Translations under genes and position numbers: made by a program
Notes under the pieces: generated by a model
The model's database searches: none
What the model was told of the DNA's origin: nothing
The model's input: only the letters and a program-made list of their open reading frames with translations
Assembly (NCBI RefSeq): GCF_037975245.1
Contig: NC_092569.1
Span: 26,001-90,000 of the forward strand
Reading direction: 5' to 3'
From: Apostichopus japonicus
Taxonomy: Eukaryota > Echinodermata > Holothuroidea > Aspidochirotida > Stichopodidae
DNA length: 64,000 nucleotides
Shown here: positions 39,201 through 48,270 of the stretch, piece by piece
Layout: each line of letters opens with the position of its first letter
How positions within the stretch are numbered: position 1 is the first letter of the stretch

Positions 39201-42200
39201 GACGAAAACTGAATATTCCTTCTCATTCATTATATTAATCTTTGTAATTAGATATTGATGAATGTGACGAAACACCTTGCCAAAACAACGCCAATTGTAC
39301 CAATTATGACGGAGGATACAACTGTACCTGCGAGTCTGGATGGGAGGGTGTCAACTGTGAAAGAGGTATCAATAATGATCTTTCTATTACATGTTTCGGA
39401 TTTCTATTAATAATGCATTTAATTTTAAACTGGAAAATAACCAAAACTCAACATACAATACAAAACAAAGTAGCTAAGGTTATAAAATGATCTGTTCACA
39501 TATTCTACCAATTACGCAGATTAAAGAAAATATCGTTTTAGACGAACACTGAATATTTCTTCTCATTCATTATATTAATCTTTGTAATTAGATATTGATG
39601 AATGTGACGAAACACCTTGCCAAAACAACGCCAATTGTACCAATTATGACGGAGGATACAACTGTACCTGCGAGTCTGGATGGGAGGGTGTCAACTGTGA
39701 AAGAGGTATCAATAATGATCTTTCTATTACATGTTTCGGATTTCTATTAATAATGCATTTAATTTTAAACTGGAAAATAAACAAATCTCAACAGACAAAA
39801 CAAAACAAAACAAACAAGCAAAGGTTATAAAATGATCTGTTCACATATTCTACCAATTACGCAGATTAAAGAAAATATCGTTTTAGACGAAAACTGAATA
39901 TTTCTTCTCATTCATTATATTAATCTTTGTAATTAGATATTGATGAATGTGACGAAACACCTTGCCAAAACAACGCCAATTGTACCAATTATGACGGAGG
40001 ATACAACTGTACCTGCGAGTCTGGATGGGAGGGTGTCAACTGTGAAATAGGTATCAATAATGATGTTTCTATTTAGGTTTCGGATTTCTTTTAAAAATGC
40101 ATTTAATTTTAAACTGGAAAAAAAACAAAACTCAACATACAAAACAAATCAAAGTAGCTAAGGTTATAAAATGATCTGTTCACATATTCTAACAATTACG
40201 CAAATTAAAGAAAGTATCGTTTTGGACGAAAACTGAATATTCCTTCTCATTCATTATATTAATCTTTGTAATTAGATATTGATGAATGTGACGAAACACC
40301 TTGCCAAAACAACGCCAATTGTACCAATTATGACGGAGGATACAACTGTACCTGCGAGTCTGGATGGGAGGGTGTCAACTGTGAAATAGGTATCAATAAT
40401 GATCTTTCTATTACATGTTTCGGATTTCTATTAATAATGCATTTAATTTTAAACTGGAAAATAACCAAAACTCAACATACAATACAAAACAAAGTAGCTA
40501 AGGTTATAAAATGATCTGTTCACATATTCTACCAATTACGCAGATTAAAGAAAATATCGTTTTAGACGAACACTGAATATTTCTTCTCATTCATTATATT
40601 AATCTTTGTAATTAGATTTTGATGAATGTGACGAAACACCTTGCCAAAACAACGCCAATTGTACCAATTATGACGGAGGATACAACTGTACCTGCGAGTC
40701 TGGATGGGAGGGTGTCAACTGTGAAATAGGTATCAATAATGATCTTTCTATTACATGTTTCGGATTTCTATTAATAATGCATTTAATTTTAAACTGGAAA
40801 ATAACCAAATCTCAACAGACAATACAAAACAAAGTAGCTAAGGTTATAAAATGATCTGTTCACATATTCTACCAATTACGCAGATTAAAGAAAATATCGT
40901 TTTCGACGAAAACTGAATATTTCTTCTCATTCATTATATTAATCTTTGTAATTAGATTTTGATGAATGTGACGAAACACCTTGCCAAAACAACGCCAATT
41001 GTACCAATTATGACGGAGGATACAACTGTACCTGCGAGTCTAGATGGGAGGGTGTCAACTGTGAAATAGGTATCAATAATGATCTTTCTATTCAGGTTTC
41101 GGATTTCTATTAATAATACATTTAATTTTAAACTGGAAAATAACCAAAACTCAACAGACAATACAAAACAAAACAAACAAGCAAAGGTTATAAAATGATC
41201 TGTTCACATATTCTACCAATTACGCAGATTAAAGAAAGTATCGTTTTAGATGAAAATTAAATACTTTTTTCATTCATTATATTAATCTTTGTAATTAGAT
41301 ATTGATGAATGTGACGAAACACCTTGCCAAAACAACGCCAATTGTACCAATTATGACGGAGGATACAACTGTACCTGCGAGTCTGAATGGGAGGGTGTCA
41401 ACTGTGAAATAGGTATCAATAATGATCTTTCTATTACATGTTTCGGATTTCTATTAATAATGCATTTAATTTTAAACTGGAAAATAACCAAATCTCAACA
41501 GACAATACAAAACAAAGTAGCTAAGGTTATAAAATGATCTGTTCACATATTCTACCAATTACGCAGATTAAAGAAAATATCGTTTTCGACGAAAACTGAA
41601 TATTTCTTCTCATTCATTATATTAATCTTTGTAATTAGATTTTGATGAATGTGACGAAACACCTTGCCAAAACAACGCCAATTGTACCAATTATGACGGA
41701 GGATACAACTGTACCTGCGAGTCTGGATGGGAGGGTGTCAACTGTGAAATAGGTATCAATAATGATCTTTCTATTACATGTTTCGGATTTCTATTAATAA
41801 TGCATTTAATTTTAAACTGGAAAATAACCAAATCTCAACAGACAATACAAAACAAAGTAGCTAAGGTTATAAAATGATCTGTTCACATATTCTACCAATT
41901 ACGCAGATTAAAGAAAATATCGTTTTCGACGAAAACTGAATATTTCTTCTCATTCATTATATTAATCTTTGTAATTAGATTTTGATGAATGTGACGAAAC
42001 ACCTTGCCAAAACAACGCCAATTGTACCAATTATGACGGAGGATACAACTGTACCTGCGAGTCTGAATGGGAGGGTGTCAACTGTGAAATAGGTATCAAT
42101 AATGATCTTTCTATTACATGTTTCGGATTTCTATTAATAATGCATTTAATTTTAAACTGGAAAATAAACAAATCTCAACAGACAATACAAAACAAAACAA

Positions 42201-45200
42201 ACAAGCAAAGGTTATAAAATGATCTGTTCACATATTCTACCAATTACGCAGATTAAAGAAAGTATCGTTTTAGATGAAAATTAAATACTTTTTTCATTCA
42301 TTATATTAATCTTTGTAATTAGATATTGATGAATGTGACGAAACACCTTGCCAAAACAACGCCAATTGTACCAATTATGACGGAGGATACAACTGTACCT
42401 GCGAGTCTGGATGGGAGGGTGTCAACTGTGAAATAGGTATCAATAATGATCTTTCTATTACATGTTTCGGATTTCTATTAATAATGCATTTAATTTTAAA
42501 CTGGAAAATAACCTAAACTCAACATACAAAACAAAACAAAGTAGCTAAGGTTATAAAATGATCTGTTCACATATTCTACCAATTACGCAGATTAAAGAAA
42601 GTATCGTTTTAGATGAAAATTAAATACTTTTTTCATTCATTATATTAATCTTTGTAATTAGATATTGATGAATGTGACGAAACACCTTGCCAAAACAACG
42701 CCTATTGTACCAATTATGACGGAGGATACAACTGTACCTGCGAGTCTGGATGGGAGGGTGTCAACTGTGAAATAGGTATCAATAATGATCTTTCTATTAC
42801 ATGTTTCGGATTTCTATTAATAATGCATTTAATTTTAAACTGGAAAATAAACAAATCTCAACAGACAATACAAAACAAAACAAACAAGCAAAGGTTATAA
42901 AATGATCTGTTCACATATTCTACCAATTACGCAGATTAAAGAAAATATCGTTTTAGACGAAAACTGAATATTTCTTCTCATTCATTATATTAATCTTTGT
43001 AATTAGATATTGATGAATGTGACGAAACACCTTGCCAAAACAACGCCAATTGTACCAATTATGACGGAGGATACAACTGTACCTGCGAGTCTGAATGGGA
43101 GGGTGTCAACTGTGAAATAGGTATCAATAATGATCTTTCTATTTAGGTTTCGGATTTCTTTTAATAATGCATTTAATTTTAAACTGGAAAATAACCAAAT
43201 CTCAACATACAAAACAAAACAAAGTAGCTAAGGTTATAAAATGATCTGTTCACATATTCTAACAATTACGCAGATTAAAGAAAATATCGTTTTATCTGAA
43301 AACTGAATATTCCTTCTCATTCATTATATTAATCTTTGTAATTAGATATTGATGAATGTGACGAAACACCTTGCCAAAACAACGCCAATTGTACCAATTA
43401 TGACGGAGGATACAACTGTACCTGCGAGTCTGGATGGGAGGGTGTCAACTGTGAAATAGGTATCAATAATGATCTTTCTATTTAGGTTTCGGATTTCTTT
43501 TAAAAATGCATTTAATTTTAAACTGGAAAATAAACAAAACTCAACATACAAAACAAATCAAAGTAGCTAAGGTTATAAAATGATCTGTTCACATATTCTA
43601 CCAATTACGCAGATTAAAGAAAGTATCGTTTTAGATGAAAATTAAATACTTTTTTCATTCATTATATTAATCTTTGTAATTAGATATTGATGAATGTGAC
43701 GAAACACATTGCCAAAACAACGCCAATTGTACCAATTATGACGGAGGATACAACTGTACCTGCGAGTCTGGATGGGAGGGTGTCAACTGTGAAATAGGTA
43801 TCAATAATGATCTTTCTATTACATGTTTCGGATTTCTATTAATAATGCATTTAATTTTAAACTGGAAAATAACCAAATCTCAACAGACAATACAAAACAA
43901 AGTAGCTAAGGTTATAAAATGATCTGTTCACATATTCTACCAATTACGCAGATTAAAGAAAATATCGTTTTCGACGAAAACTGAATATTTCTTCTCATTC
44001 ATTATATTAATCTTTGTAATTAGATTTTGATGAATGTGACGAAACACCTTGCCAAAACAACGCCAATTGTACCAATTATGACGGAGGATACAACTGTACC
44101 TGCGAGTCTGGATGGGAGGGTGTCAACTGTGAAATAGGTATCAATAATGATCTTTCTATTACATGTTTCGGATTTCTATTAATAATGCATTTAATTTTAA
44201 ACTGGAAAATAACCAAATCTCAACAGACAATACAAAACAAAGTAGCTAAGGTTATAAAATGATCTGTTCACATATTCTACCAATTACGCAGATTAAAGAA
44301 AATATCGTTTTCGACGAAAACTGAATATTTCTTCTCATTCATTATATTAATCTTTGTAATTAGATTTTGATGAATGTGACGAAACACCTTGCCAAAACAA
44401 CGCCAATTGTACCAATTATGACGGAGGATACAACTGTACCTGCGAGTCTAGATGGGAGGGTGTCAACTGTGAAATAGGTATCAATAATGATCTTTCTATT
44501 CAGGTTTCGGATTTCTATTAATAATACATTTAATTTTAAACTGGAAAATAAACAAATCTCAACAGACAATACAAAACAAAACAAACAAGCAAAGGTTATA
44601 AAATGATCTGTTCACATATTCTACCAATTACGCAGATTAAAGAAAGTATCGTTTTAGATGAAAATTAAATACTTTTTTCATTCATTATATTAATCTTTGT
44701 AATTAGATTTTGATGAATGTGACGAAACACCTTGCCAAAACAACGCCAATTGTACCAATTATGACGGAGGATACAACTGTACCTGCGAGTCTGGATGGGA
44801 GGGTGTCAACTGTGAAATAGGTATCAATAATGATCTTTCTATTACATGTTTCGGATTTCTATTAATAATGCATTTAATTTTAAACTGGAAAATAACCAAA
44901 TCTCAACATACAAAACAAAACAAACAAGCAAAGGTTATAAAATGATCTGTTCACATATTCTACCAATTACGCAGATTAAAGAAAATATCGTTTTAGACGA
45001 AAACTGAATATTTCTTCTCATTCATTATATTAATCTTTGTAATTAGATATTGATGAATGTGACGAAACACCTTGCCAAAACAACGCCTATTGTACCAATT
45101 ATGACGGAGGATACAACTGTACCTGCGAGTCTGGATGGGAGGGTGTCAACTGTGAAATAGGTATCAATAATGATGTTTCTATTTAGGTTTCGGATTTCTT

Positions 45201-47897
45201 TTAAAAATGCATTTAATTTTAAACTGGAAAATAACCAAATCTCAACATACAAAACAAAACAAAGTAGCTAAGGTTATAAAATGATTTGTTCACATATTCT
45301 AACAATTACGCAGATTAAAGAAAATATCGTTTTAGACGAAAACTGAATATTTCTTCTCATTCATTATATTAATCTTTGTAATTAGATATTGATGAATGTG
45401 ACGAAACACCTTGCCAAAACAACGCCAATTGTACCAATTATGACGGAGGGTACAACTGTACCTGCGAGTCTGGATGGGAGGGTGTCAACTGTGAAATAGG
45501 TATCAATAATGATCTTTCTATTACATGTTTCGGATTTCTATTAATAATGCATTTAATTTTAAACTGGAAAATAACCAAAACTCAACAAACAAAACAAAAC
45601 AAAGTAGCTAAGGTTATAAAATGGTCTGTTCACATATTCTACCAATTACGCAGATTAAAGAAAATATCGTTTTCGACGAAAACTGAATATTTCTTCTCAT
45701 TCATTATATTAATCTTTGTAATTAGATTTTGATGAATGTGACGAAACACCTTGCCAAAACAACGCCAATTGTACCAATTATGACGGAGGATACAACTGTA
45801 CCTGCGAGTCTGGATGGGAGGGTGTCAACTGTGAAATAGGTATCAATAATGATCTTTCTATTACATGTTTCGGATTTCTATTAATAATGCATTTAATTTT
45901 AAACTGGAAAATAACCAAATCTCAACATACAAAACAAAACAAAGTAACTAAGGTTATAAAATGATCTGTTCACATATTCTAACAATTAAACAGATTAAAG
46001 AAAATATCGTTTTAGACGAACACTGAATATTTTTTCTCATTCATTATATTAATCTTTGTAATTAGATATTGATGAATGTGACGAAACACCTTGCCAAAAC
46101 AACGCCAATTGTACCAATTATGACGGAGGGTACAACTGTACCTGCGAGTCTGGATGGGAGGGTGTCAACTGTGAAATAGGTATCAATAATGATCTTTCTA
46201 TTACATGTTTCGGATTTCTATTAATAATGCATTTAATTTTAAACTGGAAAATAACCAAATCTCAACATACAAAACAAAACAAAGTAACTAAGGTTATAAA
46301 ATGATCTGTTCACATATTCTAACAATTAAACAGATTAAAGAAAATATCGTTTTAGACGAACACTGAATATTTTTTCTCATTCATTATATTAATCTTTGTA
46401 ATTAGATATTGATGAATGTGACGAAACACCTTGCCAAAACAACGCCAATTGTACCAATTATGACGGAGGGTACAACTGTACCTGCGAGTCTGGATGGGAG
46501 GGTGCCATATGTGGAAGTGGTAATCTAATATTTGTAACTTCCAATTGCCGTTGATTTTGGTCGTGATATTTAGAAACGATATTGTTACGATTGACTAATT
46601 ATTCATGGTTTATAAATCTATCAAATTTAATATTAACACCGTCACCGACCAACCATGTCGCATTAGTTGGATAAATGTCATTTGATAGTGATACTCTACG
46701 AATTTGTCTGCAGATTGATAGGGCCATTACGGCAGTGTTGTGCAACCATTACGTGGCGCATTCTTTTTTCGTTCCAATTAGCCCCATTTCCAATTTTATC
46801 AACGTTACAGAAAAACACATTAAATACTGTCTGTAGGTAGAACGTTTCCATCGATAACTGATTTGGACAAGTTTAGTGTTGAATGAAAGGTATTGTGGGA
46901 ATTCCATACGTTTTTAGACTATATGTAGGCTAGTGTTTCACTTTTCGGTATGTCCTCTTTCATACTAGATACAATGATCACATTGTATTCAAATTTTATA
47001 ATATTGATTCATATAGAAACATACTGTTGCAATTCTCTTGCAATTGATTTATTTCTAATTTAATACGGTCTGCTTTGTTCCAGTTGAAGACTCGACGGCG
47101 GTTGAAGAGGATACAAATTGGCTTTCTGGTAATGTTCTCTCTCTCACACACACACACGCACACATACACTTGTCTAAAAACATGATATATGGAGGTAATT
47201 TCTGCTAAAGATGGTGATGTTTTACATATAGAATTTGATTTGGAAATTTATTTTATCGATGCTTAGGGTGCTGTTTTGACTATTAATACATATCTTCTTT
47301 TCTTCATATAGTCGCTATATTCGCCTTTATAATTACCTTGGGCTTCATCGCTTTCATACTGATTGGGTATGTTCTCTTCGCGTCATCAAAAAGGTACGAT
47401 TAATAATTTATGATATCATATTTTCAGTATCCATTGCTAAAGTTAAAAGCTTAGAAATAAAAACCTCGAGGAATTGGTGTTCAGCATTTAATATGTTATT
47501 GCAGCTTAAACGTTCTCCTATGACAACATGTGATACATCAAAGCTTGGAGAAATATTACGTCTCCCTACCTTGAATGCAATGTTGATTGTTTAATGAAGA
47601 AGTAAGCGGAGGTCGCATTCTATTTATGTTGGGTATTATTTATCTTCTCTATTTTGTTTGGTTACTTTGTATCCCAAAAGGAGTGCGTTACTAAACAATG
47701 AAGGAGCACACTTGATGAGTGGCTATGGACGAAAGGATTCAAAAGGCCCATCAGAGCATCTGTATGAAACAAGGAGATACTTGCCAAGAATAGTTTTAGA
47801 CTCGGTTAGGAATGAAGACGACATTTCCGTAGTATATGATGAAATCTCAATGTCAAAGTATGAAATATGGACACAAAATTACAAGACCACTACATAG
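16856..47897 (+). CDS. CCP/C-type-lectin/54xEGF type I membrane receptor (spliced gene)
   Basis: Sixty-five coding exons can be joined in frame: exon 1, seven CCP and lectin exons, 54 EGF exons, and three C-terminal exons. The predicted protein is about 2,599 residues: signal peptide 1-about 22, CCP1 about 35-89, CCP2 about 92-149, C-type lectin domain about 152-311, CCP3 about 317-374, CCP4 about 378-433, EGF 1-54 at 434-2485, stalk 2486-2500, membrane helix about 2501-2524, cytoplasmic tail to 2599. All ectodomain junctions are phase 1, the arrangement of shuffled extracellular modules. The modules are those of selectins, but the order differs because EGFs lie next to the membrane and CCPs flank the lectin domain. 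A calcium-dependent surface lectin for cell adhesion or immune recognition is the best inference. I know no exact orthologue. Confidence 0.88.
16938..18462. other. Receptor intron 1
   Basis: About 1.5 kb of AT-rich sequence with a poly-C run near 17352. I see no additional exon or recognisable element. Confidence 0.6.
18463..18648 (+). CDS. Receptor exon 2: CCP/Sushi domain 1
   Basis: This phase 1-1 exon of 186 bp encodes one complement-control-protein domain. It has the expected four cysteines (SCPP, YECNEGY, VCNQ, QCIG) and the conserved Trp of NQWDG before the last Cys. The acceptor TTATTTGCAG and donor ATTG|GTGAGA are good. Confidence 0.93.
18964..20530. repeat. Minisatellite in receptor intron 2, unit about 32 bp with a 627-bp higher-order repeat
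   Basis: Tandem copies of a unit like GTGACAGAGCATGGGACATG plus TAGTCATCTAGACAACAACT fill this part of intron 2. A block of about 627 bp is duplicated nearly exactly: the variants at about 19010-19380 recur at about 19640-20010. Long open frames on both strands here are by-products of the repeat, since the unit length keeps frames open. They are not genes. Confidence 0.93.
20680..20859 (+). CDS. Receptor exon 3: CCP/Sushi domain 2
   Basis: This 180-bp phase 1-1 exon has the four-Cys CCP pattern: ECPAPPKP, VYSCDMSYSLVG, LTCSSDGIWQP, PTCQ. The acceptor is TTATTCATAG and the donor CAAC|GTAAGT. It joins in frame to exons 2 and 4. Confidence 0.93.
21156..21386 (+). CDS. Receptor exon 4: C-type lectin domain, N-terminal part
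   Basis: The exon encodes the start of a long-form C-type lectin-like domain. The Cys0/Cys0' pair (LCENP and TVCYTP) is followed by NWQAARDFC with Cys1, then GDLISIND and EDFWIGAFEN, the WIG core strand. It is phase 1-1, with acceptor TTCCTTTCAAAG and donor CAGG|GTAAGA. Confidence 0.93.
21387..23642. other. Receptor intron 4 with two diverged tandem-repeat fields
   Basis: Bases about 21620-22440 are an AT-rich field of degenerate units of about 26 bp containing GAGATAAAA and AACGTCAAA motifs. Bases about 22575-23440 are about 20 diverged copies of a 36-42 bp unit resembling GGATGGTACTCAGTGTTAAG plus GTTAATCCCTAA. Poly-G near 21520 is simple sequence. No exon is supported inside. Confidence 0.75.
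23643..23753 (+). CDS. Receptor exon 5: C-type lectin domain, middle part
   Basis: This 111-bp phase 1-1 exon ends with RRNWVWTDG, the conserved WxWxDG segment preceding the ligand loop. The acceptor TGTCTTTCTCTCACAG is strong and the donor GATG|GTAAGG good. About 27 residues before NWVW (ADVSKNSLMPDR, then VFQKNNLSQ and onwards) are extra relative to a compact lectin domain. A weaker internal acceptor at 23706 would shorten this insertion in frame. Confidence 0.85.
23754..25786. other. Receptor intron 5
   Basis: About 2 kb with no supported exon or named element. A small cluster of ACGATACAATACG-like repeats lies near 24945-25010. Confidence 0.5.
25787..25927 (+). CDS. Receptor exon 6: C-type lectin domain, ligand/Ca-binding part
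   Basis: The exon encodes YENWGEYQPDN, then GNCVRLLY, TWDDQNC and YMICQFG. It contains Cys2, Cys3 and Cys4 of the domain. The QPD tripeptide occupies the position that in characterised C-type lectins favours galactose-type ligands (EPN favours mannose). WDD replaces the more usual WND but keeps an acidic ligand. It is phase 1-1, with acceptor TTGTACACAG and donor TTCG|GTGAGT. Confidence 0.93.
26157..26348 (+). CDS. Receptor exon 7: CCP/Sushi domain 3
   Basis: Cysteines lie in ILCDFPGS, SYSCDNGYHLVG, LLCDSNGTW and PSCIG. To include the first Cys and keep phase 1, the acceptor must be TTTTCTCACAATATGGAG at 26156. The nearer TCAATAG would lose that Cys and break the domain. The donor ATAG|GTAGGT is good. 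Confidence 0.88.
26349..27715. other. Receptor intron 7 with TA tracts and GTTGTT minisatellite
   Basis: Bases 26919-26996 are a (TA)n run. Bases 27168-27206 and about 27313-27335 are shorter (TA)n tracts bounded by CTTTCGGTGATCATG or its complement. Bases 27230-27590 are tandem TATGTTGTTGTCTTATGCCT-type units of about 22-44 bp. Apparent open frames here are repeat artefacts. Confidence 0.9.
27716..27892 (+). CDS. Receptor exon 8: CCP/Sushi domain 4
   Basis: This 177-bp phase 1-1 exon has a four-Cys CCP pattern (ISCEDNP, YICYTGSYISG, VTCLSNGSW, IACVG). The acceptor is ACCTCCTTTCAG and the donor GTAG|GTAAGA. It is the last CCP before the EGF array. Confidence 0.92.
28361..46405 (+). repeat. 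Exon-intron tandem array, unit 339-345 bp
   Basis: The repeating unit is one EGF exon plus its whole intron (about 226 bp), so coding and non-coding parts are amplified together. Unit lengths are mostly 339-340 bp. Units with a longer CAAAACAAAACAAACAAGC tail reach 343-345 bp. Intron subtypes recur, including TTAAATAC versus CTGAATAT and GGAAAAAAAAC versus GGAAAATAACC. This shows block duplications of several units as well as single-unit copying. Confidence 0.95.
28361..46519 (+). CDS. Receptor exons 9-62: 54 tandem calcium-binding EGF exons
   Basis: Each exon is 114 bp, phase 1-1, preceded by TTTGTAATTAG and followed by GTATCAATAA. Each encodes a 38-residue cbEGF: DIDECDETPC, QNNANC, TNYDGGYNCTC, ESGWEGVNCE. 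DxDE plus CxNx4YxCxC is the calcium-binding/hydroxylation pattern. No stop or lost Cys was seen. Exon starts: 28361, 28701, 29040, 29380, 29719, 30058, 30398, 30738, 31077, 31417, 31762, 32102, 32442, 32782, 33121, 33460, 33800, 34140, 34480, 34819, 35158, 35498, 35841, 36181, 36524, 36865, 37205, 37548, 37887, 38226, 38570, 38913, 39252, 39592, 39937, 40276, 40616, 40956, 41299, 41639, 41979, 42323, 42662, 43007, 43346, 43684, 44024, 44364, 44707, 45047, 45386, 45726, 46066, 46406. The last exon differs at its end (GAICGSG). Minus-strand frames of 69-74 codons here are shadows. Confidence 0.95.
46520..47083. other. Receptor intron after the last EGF exon
   Basis: The sequence departs completely from the EGF-array intron, marking the 3' boundary of the amplification. 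No further feature is seen. Confidence 0.6.
47084..47128 (+). CDS. Receptor exon 63: acidic juxtamembrane stalk
   Basis: A 45-bp phase 1-1 exon reads VEDSTAVEEDTNWLS, a short acidic linker between the EGF stalk and the membrane helix. The acceptor TGCTTTGTTCCAG is strong and the donor TCTG|GTAATG moderate. It is small, but phase and context support it. Confidence 0.8.
47312..47393 (+). CDS. Receptor exon 64: transmembrane helix
   Basis: The exon encodes VAIFAFIITLGFIAFILIG and then YVLFASSKR: about 24 hydrophobic residues and a basic stop-transfer end. It enters in phase 1 and leaves in phase 2 (AAA AG|GTACGA), splitting the Arg codon completed by the last exon. Confidence 0.93.
47681..47897 (+). 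CDS. Receptor exon 65: cytoplasmic tail and stop
   Basis: The exon starts after ATCCCAAAAG in phase 2 and ends at TAG 47895-47897. The tail of about 72 residues has several tyrosines: SGYGRK, HLYETRRYL, VVYDEISM, KYEIW and QNYK. V2578-V-Y2580-D-E-I2583 fits the ITIM consensus (I/V/L/S)xYxx(I/V/L), so phosphorylation and SH2-phosphatase docking are possible. There is no second correctly spaced YxxL/I, so it is not an ITAM. Confidence 0.9.
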
Positions 47898-48025
47898 CAT
47901 TGGAGAACAAAATACAAACTTTCAGAATTTTCACCTAGTTTTAATTTCACATAGTTATGCATACAGCTTATGAATGGCAAAACAGAAGAAATCGTTGTTT
48001 AACTGCTATCCGTACATGTAACGTC

Positions 48026-48105
48026 AATAAAATCCGCATGGATTTTGTGGATAAGAAGTTTTGTTACGTTCAAAGTTAACGTAGTGATTCATAGGAATCA
48101 ATAAA
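48026..48105 (+). promoter_or_regulatory. Polyadenylation signals of the receptor gene
   Basis: Two AATAAA hexamers lie at 48026-48031 and 48100-48105, about 130-210 bp after the stop codon. This is consistent with a short 3' untranslated region. Confidence 0.65.
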
Positions 48106-48139
48106 GGAAAACTTTCTACCAATTTTTACCCACTGAGAT

Positions 48140-48270
48140 GTTATATGCTCAGTGGATTAATGCGGTGGCATTAGAATCATAGAGGAATACATCTGAGAGG
48201 TCGTGGGCTCGAACTCTGGCCTACATCTGGGAGGTTGTGGGCTCGAGCTCTGGCCAGGCTAAAGTCAGAT
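48140..48270 (+). mobile_element. Possible tRNA-derived SINE fragment
   Basis: GCTCAGTGGATTAATGCG at about 48148-48165 resembles a pol III A box, and GGGCTCGAACTCTGGCC near 48205 resembles a B box at a plausible spacing. The B-box part is duplicated in tandem (ACATCTGGGAGGTTGTGGGC). It sits at the very end of the receptor transcript. Without other copies for comparison this is a tentative call. Confidence 0.45.

Noticed and set aside
28697-45252. Recurring minus-strand open frames of 69-74 codons through the EGF array
   Set aside because: They are the complement of the EGF exon plus intron start. They repeat only because the unit repeats and have no splice or start context.
28361-46405. CRISPR-like or prokaryotic repeat array
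   Set aside because: Repeat units of 340 bp contain an EGF exon and an intron with GT-AG borders. Nothing resembles direct repeats with short unique spacers.
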